64,000 nt of DNA from Nereocystis luetkeana (Eukaryota; Sar; Phaeophyceae; Laminariales; Laminariaceae): assembly GCA_031213475.1 (NCBI GenBank), contig JARUPZ010000019.1, positions 310,001 to 374,000 on the forward strand, written 5' to 3'. Positions 56,906 through 64,000 of this stretch are shown piece after piece. The notes under the pieces were generated by a model, which made no database searches, was not told the origin of the DNA, and worked only from the letters and a program-made list of their open reading frames with translations. Numbering within the stretch: the first letter of the stretch is position 1; the number at the start of each line of letters is the position of its first letter. Position numbers and translations under genes: made by a program.

Positions 56906-57106
56906 TCTACTGTATGTGTGTAGATCATCAAGCAGGAATTCATAATCCGTCCCGGTGTGAAATAGCCACGCCCCCGGTTCTGCGTCGACGAGGAGCTTGA
57001 TAAGGTCGGCCGGCAGGCCGTCGAGCCCAACCAACACAGTCAACCGATCAATCAGATGAATCAACCCATCAATCAACTGCCGTCGCATGGACCTCCTCTG
57101 TATCAT
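56906..57106 (-). other. possible coding fragment
   Basis: The minus frame reads VGLDGLPADLIKLLVDAEPG and AWLFHTGTDYEFLLDDLHTY with protein-like composition in a locally GC-rich patch; the other frames are closed. Family not recognised. It may be an exon on the minus strand or an old insertion. Confidence 0.3.
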
Positions 57107-57381
57107 GCCTCTCTCTCCCTCCCTTCCGCCCTCTCTTCTGTAGCTCCCTCTCTCCTTTTCTTTCTCCCTGCCTCCCTGTCTGCATATCTATCTCCACTCC
57201 TATCGTACACTTACCTTCCACCTGTGTATATGACGGTGTATCATTGATATATCTTTTTTCTCTCGTGTGTCTTCTTCCACGTACAGTGCCTCTGTCTCCT
57301 GTTCTTATCTGTCTCTTCATCTATTTCTTTTTTGAGTATGCCAGCGCCTGGTGCTCTCTCTTGTTTCTCCTGGCGGCCCCG

Positions 57382-57563
57382 CAGTAAAAATGCCCGAGAG
57401 GCGGATAGGCGCGAAAACGCGAGGGTATGGACCGGGTCCACTGCGGGCCGATCGGCCCGCGGAATGGCCCCGCCTCCCGTGGTGTATCTTTGTCCCTAAC
57501 CCCGACCGACACTCGCCTCATTTTCACGTGATTTTGCGCTTGCCGGTGGTGGGGGAAACATAG
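57382..57563 (+). CDS. candidate last exon of an unrecognised small gene
   Basis: After a T/C-rich tract and an acceptor (GGCCCCGCAG|TA), the frame gives KMPERRIGAKTRGYGPG, DRPAEWPRLPWCIFVPN and HSPHFHVILRLPVVGET, then a stop at 57563. Joining to the exon at 52812-52947 keeps the phase (1 + 2 bases). The pair would encode about 105 residues, with other exons possible in between. Family not recognised. A GC-rich island relative to its flanks. Confidence 0.4.
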
Positions 57564-57694
57564 CGAATCTGGCGCCGTGATCGAGCTAAACGTGCTCCTT
57601 TGCATGTTATTTGTTAGTATTATTTACGTCTTAGTGGGGTAGAAATGCTGATGTCGGTATTTTTTTGAACTAGGATCAGCAGGAGCAACAACTG

Positions 57695-57800
57695 TTACGG
57701 GGGGCCATAGTTATTAGGACCAAATGTTGTTAGTAAAAATGGTTAAATATTTAGTTTTTTTATGTATACCATGGGTCCTATTAACTATGGTCCCCCATAA
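57695..57800. mobile_element. TA-target MITE
   Basis: TTACGGGGGGCCATAGTTAT to TTAACTATGGTCCCCCATAA. First of three copies within 600 bp. Confidence 0.9.
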
Positions 57801-57890
57801 TACAACAACAACAACAATCGTGATGACTCCTCGTCTCAGGTAAAAGCATGGATTATTTGGGAATATTGATCAGCAACAGGAATAGCACTA

Positions 57891-58006
57891 TTACGGGGGA
57901 CCATAGTGAATACCCTGGTCGGACCTACGGTAGACACAAAACCTATATATTTCGCTATTTTTACTAACAATGTTTGGTCCTATTTACTATATATGGTCCC
58001 CCGTAA
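57891..58006. mobile_element. TA-target MITE
   Basis: TTACGGGGGACCATAGTGAA to TATATGGTCCCCCGTAA, with TA on both sides. The interior is partly in the opposite orientation to its neighbours. Confidence 0.9.
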
Positions 58007-58034
58007 TATTATTAGTGCTGTTACTTTTTTAATC

Positions 58035-58125
58035 CTTTTAGGCCCGCAGTCCCGTTTTGAGGGCAAACTACTTGTAATTAGGCTGGTTCGTTCCCAACAC
58101 GAGACTGCAGTCCTCCACGCAGGGG
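58035..58125. mobile_element. degenerate piggyBac-like MITE
   Basis: CCTTTTAGGCCCGCAGTCCC and GTTTTGAGGGCAAACTACTT with a partial inverted right side (GAGACTGCAGTCCTCCACGC). It resembles the intact copy at 59837-59931. Confidence 0.55.
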
Positions 58126-58156
58126 TTGGCAAAGTAGGTGCAGTGTAGTAGTAATA

Positions 58157-58267
58157 TTACGGGGGGCCATAGCTAACAGGACCAAATATTGTTAGTAAAA
58201 ATGGTTAAACATGTACTGGTAGGTGTTTATGTATACCGTAGGTCCTGTTAACTATGGTCCCCCGTAA
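58157..58267. mobile_element. TA-target MITE
   Basis: TTACGGGGGGCCATAGCTAA to TTAACTATGGTCCCCCGTAA, flanked by TA on both sides. Confidence 0.9.
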
Positions 58268-59460
58268 TAGTAACACCACACAGTACCTGGTAGTAAGTTA
58301 GACTTACCGGTGCCAAGGTACATATAATATGATGAGAACAATTGACAACAACAACGACAACCGCAACAACACTTCAACTTCAACAAGAGAAGCAACAACA
58401 GCAGTCGTACCAGGTATAGACGTACTGCTGTATTACTTGTACGCCTTCGTTTTTTTAGGGTTGACCGAATCTTGATGCTTCTGTCTCGTTTCTACTGGAT
58501 GATGGTATTATATACCAGGGTACAGTATTGTTAATAGTACTCGTATCTTGCCATACGACGGTGCGTGCGAGCAATTCAACAACAACAACAACAGCAACAA
58601 TCGACAACAACAACAACGGCAACAACAATCGACAGCAACAACAAAATGATACCTGGTATACAGCAACAACAAAATGATATACCATGGTAGCTGGTATGTA
58701 CCTGGTACTTGTTGTTGTAGAGTTCTATTCGTAAACCTTTTGTTCTACCAGGGCCCACCGGGTTTTCTGTTTCGGTACCTAGCTGGTACGTACGTACGTA
58801 GCACAAATATTTACCATGGTAATGTTTTATTTTTGCGAAATGTACCAGAATCAAACGAGTTATCGATGTGACCAAAACGAATACCCCATGCGTCGGCTTT
58901 TTTCGTCAGCGTGTTCGCAGCAGTGGTCTCCAGGGTACGTGTCGATTTGAAAAACGAAGAACAGAGCAACGTCGGGAAAACATCCCCGTGAAAACGTGCG
59001 GGGGGGGGCACCATGCGGCGCAGGAGGACAAACGTGGCGCCACGTGCAGCCTTTATGTATTCGAGTTGTTCCTGTTTTCTTTTTTTTGTTCCTCTGCTCT
59101 TGGATTTTTTGTTGTCATTTTTCTTTTTTCGTGTTTTTGTTTATGTTTCACTCTGTTAATAGTCTGTCATTCCATGTGATATGTTCATACGTACATACGT
59201 ACATACCTCTGGCATTTTTTGTGTGGTGCCCCTTGCGGATTCTATTCTTTAACCTTAAGATTCGACAGCTGTGAGATCGAGGATTTGGTCGAAACTCATT
59301 TTTATCTGCATGCGGTGTGTGGCACTTCGATCGCGCGTACTATATACAGGTTGCATATGGCCTCATGCAAAAATTACAGCAGTCCGTATATGAGGGAGAC
59401 ATATTTATACGAGTAATCTGAAACTGCACAATTCAAGGAGTGGGTGTGTCTATATTCGAG
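58268..59460. other. no recognised gene
   Basis: Contains CAACAA microsatellite stretches (58345-58400, 58575-58680), TACCTGGTA motifs and GTACGTACGTAC near 58786. The frame 58868-59179 is open but degenerates into a hydrophobic T-rich run. No domain seen. Confidence 0.4.
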
Positions 59461-60345
59461 TATTTATGAAGATAATTTTCCGAGGTTGCACGACATGGCA
59501 TCGCATTGTCCACTATGCTTACTACATACATACGTGGCAACGTAGTACTTTTCAAGTGCCTGCCGCATCCCCTTCGGTCGGGGGGGGGGGGGGGCGACGG
59601 TTTGTTTATCGTATTTTTCTTTTTCTTTTTCTTTTTCTTTTTCTTTTTCTTTTTCTTTTTCGATTTGTCTCCTTTGTTTTAGTTTTCTCTCTGTTTCCTT
59701 TCGTTTCTTTATCCCATAGAATGTGTATGTCGTGCCTGCCGTATAATATCCAGTATGATGAACATGGCATTGCGTTGCCCTCTGTGCTTTACTGCATACG
59801 TGGCAACGTAGTAGCTCTGCGTGTGTTCTTCCCATTAACCCCTTTAGAACCGCAGTCCCGTTTTGGGGACAAACTACTTGAAAATGGAGTCGTGTGTCCC
59901 CAAAACGGGACTGCGGTTCTAAAAGGGTTAAACCGTTCTTTCTACCCCTCGACATCCAGCACAATCAGTGTCCGTGCCGATTCTTCAATCCTATTATACA
60001 TATTATTAGAAGATATACAAGTTCTCTTGTCACAAAGCTACGCCACAGAGATACTACGTGCCACGTACCAGGTATGCAGTAAGCTGTGGCGTAATTTTGT
60101 GACCACAGGACTTGTATGTCTTCTATTTAATAGGATTGAAGAATCGGCACGGGCACTGGTTGTGCTGGGTGTCCAGGCGTAGAAAGAACGGTTCAATGTG
60201 AAGAACGCACACACAGCAGCAGTATCTCTGTGTCGTAGTTTTGTGAGCACATAACTTATACTCGTATCTCTCTAAGATTGAAGAATCGGCACGGACACTG
60301 GTTGTGCTGGATGTCGACGGGTAGAAAGAACGGTTTAATGTGAAG
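59461..60345. repeat. cluster of repeat A copies in both orientations
   Basis: A minus copy (59620-59836; its A tail is seen as a CTTTTT microsatellite at 59624-59660) meets a plus copy (59930-60090), and two further minus pieces follow (60090-60205 and 60215-60345). The inverted parts 59932-60070 and 60085-60200 can fold on each other. A G tract lies at 59580-59594. Confidence 0.6.
59837..59931. mobile_element. piggyBac-like MITE with TTAA target
   Basis: 95 bp: TTAACCCCTTTAGAACCGCA ... TGCGGTTCTAAAAGGGTTAA. The inverted repeats are about 37 bp and nearly perfect, with only about 20 bp between them. It begins CCC next to TTAA on each side. Repeat A copies without it (28.5 kb) show a single ATTAAACCG at this position, so TTAA is duplicated at the insertion, as in piggyBac elements. 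Confidence 0.88.
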
Positions 60346-60498
60346 AGCACACACACCTGGTACGAGTGGGGAACGTTTCCGGCGTAGGTTTCATAGATGA
60401 GCCATTTGTTCATAATGGCAACTCACATTTTCTCTGTTTCCTCAATTTCGTGTGATTTCTTATTCCGAAAAGTGTTCGGGTAGAGGGTTGACAAATAC
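60346..60498. other. short unassigned linker
   Basis: No feature recognised. Confidence 0.3.
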
Positions 60499-60691
60499 TT
60501 TTTTTTTTTTTTTTTGCTCATCCCATTCATTACCTTCGCACATCTTCTTCTCTCTCTCCTTCCCACTCGTAACTCAGATCCGGGGTCACATAGCAGGCTC
60601 TTCTCCCCCCTTCCCGCTGCGGTACGTGCCTTCATTTTTATCGCGAGAAGATTTCAGCCTCTTTCTTCCCTCGTCGACTCGCATCGAATTG
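60499..60691 (-). mobile_element. SINE family alpha, 5'-truncated copy
   Basis: The T run at 60499-60517 is the A tail, followed by the complement of the SINE body up to CGCATCGAATTG. The tRNA head is missing. Confidence 0.8.
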
Positions 60692-60839
60692 CTTGGCCAA
60701 GTGCAACAGCAGTGTTAATAGGTAGCATGATTTCATTTATTTCTCACCTGTGATCACAGCAGTACCTCCCTTTCACACGTTATCGTTTTTTTCTCGGTTT
60801 GGATGTTTTCCACGAAAGATGCTTTGAATTCTGAAAACA

Positions 60840-60965
60840 GTAGAGGGGGGGGGGGGGAAAGAGGGCTGCTCTGCTCCTTTTCCCGCGTGCGTCCGCTTCC
60901 CCTTCACCAATAAAGAAGAGCAAAAGGGGGGGGGGGGGAAAGGGGCCGCGCCGCCCCTTTCTCCC
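60840..60965. repeat. duplicated G-tract unit
   Basis: Two similar blocks of about 80 bp, each starting with a G run (60845-60857; 60927-60939) followed by AAAG-GG-GC(T/C)GC and a CCTTT(T/C)-C-CCGCGTG block. Confidence 0.6.
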
Positions 60966-61074
60966 CCCGCGTGTTAACGCCTTCCCCGAAAACACATAAC
61001 AAGCCGCGACCGACCTCCCTACCGGTCGCGCTCCGCGAATGGAACTCCTCCCCCCCCCGCTGCATGGGCAATCC

Positions 61075-61460
61075 AGAGGAACCCGCTCGTATCGGGAATC
61101 TTACAAATTGCCAAACTGTCACATGGTTCCGCTTCTAACGGCCCGCTCATCTCGGGAACCCGCTTGACCGACCACTAGTACCGCGTGCTTTCCCGGTGGT
61201 CTTCCGTGACAACGGCCCGCTCATATCGGGGACCCACCATATCGCCAAACGATTATATTATTCATTGGAGTGGTTCCGTTTTCTAACGGCCCGTGTTACC
61301 GGGAAAACCCCTACTATTCGACAACTACGTAAACGTGCTTTCGAGTGGTCTACCGTATCTAACAGCCCGCTCATATCGGAAACCCACCACGACTGCTAAA
61401 CGAATGGGATGGCCCGCTCATATCGGACGGACCACCTCGACATCGGCCGTCTACGGTACT
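61075..61460. repeat. 75-bp tandem repeat array, copy 1
   Basis: The motif GCCCGCTCATATCGGG recurs at 61141, 61215, 61289, 61365 and 61412 (spacing 74, 74, 76, 47), each followed by AACCCACC- or CCAAACGAT-type sequence. The same layout recurs at 63268-63505. Confidence 0.8.
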
Positions 61461-61479
61461 TACTTGCGCGTGCATTTCG

Positions 61480-61664
61480 GGTTCTTCACATTAGACCGTT
61501 CTTTCTACCCGTCGACATCCAGCACAACCAGTGTCCGTGCCGATTGTTTAATCCTAGAAGGGTTACAAGTTCTGTGGTCACAAAGCTACGCCGCAGAGAT
61601 ACTACGTTGCCACGTTTGCAGTAAGCACAGCAGTGGGCAATGCAATGCCATGTCATCATACTAG
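61480..61664 (+). repeat. dispersed retroposon-like repeat A, interrupted by a SINE
   Basis: ACATTAGACCGTTCTTTCTA ... ATGCCATGTCATCATACTA. The A-rich end of the same repeat reappears after the SINE (CAATCGAAGAGAAAACAAAA near 62021). Confidence 0.65.
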
Positions 61665-62011
61665 CCGGTCGCCCCGGTGGTTCAAGTGGTTAACCTCGAA
61701 TTCTACGTGTTTGAGTCCTGGGTTCGAGCCCCAGGTGGGTCGGGCTTTGACTTTATTTGCCAAAATAAAAATAAAAAAGGATTCAATTGTTGAGAGCGCC
61801 TTGCAGCGTGGGTAGGCACAATTCGATGCGAGTCGACGAGGGAAGAAAAGGCTGAAAGCTTCTCGCGATAAAAATGAAGGCACGTACCGTAGCGGGAAGG
61901 GGGTAGAAGAGCCTGCTATGTGACCTCGGATCTGAGTTCCGAGTTGGAAGGAGAGAGAGAAGAAGATGTGCAAAGATAATAAATGGGATGAGCAAAAAAA
62001 AAAAAAAAAAC
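61665..62011 (+). mobile_element. SINE family alpha, full-length copy in repeat A
   Basis: GGTCGCCCCGGTGGTTCAAG (A box region), GGTTCGAGCCCCAGGTGGG (B box region), the usual body and an A tail of about 18 bases at 61994-62011. The equivalent place in the 28.5-kb copy of the surrounding segment is empty. Confidence 0.88.
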
Positions 62012-63265
62012 GAAAGGAAACAATCGAAGAGAAAACAAAAACAAAGTAGACAAATCGGAAGAGAACAAGAAAAAAAATGAAAGCAAAAACTAGAAGAAAC
62101 AATCTGTCGTGCCCCCCCCCCCCGCAGGCGAGGTGGCCAACACTTGAAAAAGAACGAGCTGGAAAAATAAGAAAAAATAACAAAAACACCATTGCTTGTA
62201 ATCAGAGTAAGACAAAGAACCAAGGGGAAAAAAAAAATTACAAAGGGAAAATAACAGGCAGACAAAAGCCCAAAGCACCCTCCAGGTGGCGGCAGCAGTT
62301 TGTGGTACGAGTAGTATAGCCAGGTTCCCCCTGCTAATCCGCCTGGTACCTTGCTACCCAAACTGCCGTCTCCGCCCTGCGTTCGTCAACTATGCTCAGC
62401 CCCTTGGCGTCAGACAATACGAAACGAGCAGAGCAGGTTCGTCATCCAACCACGCCACACGACTCCTTCAGTACGGCTTATCAATCAGAAAAGGAAGAGA
62501 GAGAAATAAAATGAAAATCGCGGAGAATCAGCGCAAGAAAGAAAAAAACTAAGCAAAAAGAGAAGACAAGGGAAGACCACGTTCGAACCAGCTGCACCAG
62601 TTGGTGGCACTAGTAGTATGGTCATGTTCTACTTCCTAGTCGGCCTGGTGCCTTGCTACCCTGTCTGCCATCTTCTTCCTACTTTCGTCTACCGCAGTTT
62701 CCCTTCTACTCCTCCTGTTCCCCCCCCCTCTCCGCATTCCCTCGGTCTGCCACTTCCTCTGTTGCCCCCTCCACCCCCATTCCGTTGGACACCGTCCACG
62801 GCGGATGCGCGGCGCTGCCTACTCATCTCAGCCTCAGCCTCGTGCCACCTTACCATGTGACGTTCTGCTGCTTCAAGGATCTCCCGGTACCACTTCCCTG
62901 CCTTTTTGGCTGCAGTGTACCACAACGCGGTCTCAACTCCAAACACCAAGGGGGCTACTTCCGTTGACCCTTCGGTGGCTCGGAACTCGCTAAGGTCTTC
63001 GACTATGCATCTATGCCAAGTCTTACACTGTCCGCCTGGTCTCGGGTTCTCCCCACCAGCTATCGTCCCGAAGATTACCCGACTGGGTAATCGCTCCTTG
63101 CTTTGCCGTGCCACGCCTCCCGCAAAGAAGAGCCGCAGTTTACGAATGGTCGTTTCGATGCTCTCGCAACGTGTCATCTTGAGGGCCTTCGCGTACGAGA
63201 GGGTGGCATGGTCAGTACGAAGTCGGCGCTGGAAGCCAATGACTCGCAACAGGACTTGGTGGTCT
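62012..63265 (-). mobile_element. LINE, 3' untranslated region and ORF2 C-terminus, second copy
   Basis: Minus frame 63265-62689: VDHQVLLRVIGFQRRLRTD, KMTRCESIETTIRKLRLFFA, GSTEVAPLVFGVETALWYTA, KAGKWYREILEAAERHMVRW, then a 3' untranslated region. It is parallel to 28768-30117 at high identity. The last about 50 residues differ in frame from the first copy, so at least one has an indel. Confidence 0.8.
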
Positions 63266-63505
63266 ACCGTGACAGCGGCCCGCTCATATCGGGGACCCAC
63301 CGCGATTGCCAAACGATTGTTCACTGCAATGATTCCGTTTTCTAACGGCCCGCTCATATCGGGAAACCACTGCTAATCGACCGCTACGTACACGTGCTCT
63401 CGAGTGGTCTACCGTATCTAACGGCCCGCTCATATCGAGAACCCACCACGATTGCTGAACGATTAGGATGGTCCGCTCATATCGGATCACCACGAAAATC
63501 GACAG
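63266..63505. repeat. 75-bp tandem repeat array, copy 2
   Basis: GCCCGCTCATATCGGG-type motifs at 63278, 63348, 63424 and 63471 (spacing 70, 76, 47). The final 76 and 47 spacings are the same as in copy 1. It begins exactly where the LINE copy stops. Confidence 0.8.
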
Positions 63506-63950
63506 CCTACGTGCTATGCCCTCTTCCTCTCCGTTTGCCCGTCCGCCGTGGAAAATACGGGAGGGTGGGTGGGAAAAAAACAAAGAACCAAACCCGAAAA
63601 CCCCAAAAAAAAACGATGCCTGATGGATCTACGCCGCTCCCTGCTCGGCGCCTGACTCTCCCCTGCTCGTGCCGGGCTTCGCCCGATATCTATCGACTCT
63701 GATTATCTCGCTGCTCCCGCTGCTCTACTCCCTTCCTTACTTGAAGTGCGATTAATCCTGCTACGAGTGCCCTCTTGTCTTTCTAGTGTTACCCCCGTAC
63801 TAAACATACCGTTGGTTCCGTGTGAAAACCCCCGCCTTCGGTTTGTACTGTTTATTTTATCTCTCTACCCGTTGCCGTTCCAAACACCTGGTTGTCTAAC
63901 AACCTTCCTAGTTCTTCTTCCCGTCGACCATGGAAGTTCAACCTTTACTA
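63506..63950. other. no recognised gene
   Basis: C/T-rich sequence. Frames of about 75-100 codons are open, but nothing is recognisable. Confidence 0.35.
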
Positions 63951-64000
63951 TTACGGGGGACCATAGTTAGTAGGACGAAATATAGTTATTAATAGTAAAA
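63951..64000. mobile_element. TA-target MITE, cut by the window end
   Basis: TTACGGGGGACCATAGTTAG followed by AATAGTAAAA; only the left part is inside the window. Confidence 0.8.

Overview
This is a repeat-dense nuclear window from a eukaryote. There is no bacterial gene organisation: no tightly packed operons, one convincing host gene split by long introns, and most of the sequence made of LTR, LINE, SINE and DNA-transposon remains with A-, C- and microsatellite-rich tails. The LINE proteins, the intron sizes (about 0.8-2.3 kb) and the mobile-element mix fit a stramenopile such as a brown alga. That assignment is inference and of moderate to low confidence. I see no rRNA gene, no intact tRNA gene and no CRISPR array.

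Layout. 1-4.95 kb: LINE fragment, a hAT-like non-autonomous transposon, short tandem repeats, a tRNA-derived SINE. 4.96-16.26 kb: a solo LTR and then an 11-kb Ty3/gypsy-type LTR element (fossil, broken in roughly half a dozen places). It carries, between gag and protease, a clearly recognisable NADAR (YbiA-like N-glycosidase) domain, plus a 42-residue tandem repeat between RNase H and integrase and a chromo/Tudor-like tail. 16.3-22.5 kb: SINEs, a degraded IS630/Tc1-like transposase followed by a 195-bp tandem array, and a LINE fragment. 22.6-25.7 kb: a second, shorter, internally rearranged member of the same LTR family on the minus strand. 25.7-40.7 kb: SINEs, LINE pieces, MITEs and unassigned DNA.

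40.75-47.07 kb (minus): the one well-supported host gene. Five exons with matching phases give an FKBP-type peptidyl-prolyl isomerase domain followed by a CS (p23/NudC-like) domain, a likely chaperone or co-chaperone. Its introns hold a MITE, a hAT-like element and another repeat. 47-64 kb: two more families of non-autonomous DNA elements, LINE copies whose 3' ends run into long C tracts, a small candidate two-exon gene (52.8-57.6 kb), a cluster of TA-target MITEs, a piggyBac-like MITE with a TTAA target, two matching 75-bp repeat arrays, and a 1.6-kb duplicate of the 28.5-30.1 kb segment.

The observation most worth following is the NADAR domain embedded in a gypsy-type element. The FKBP-CS fusion is second.
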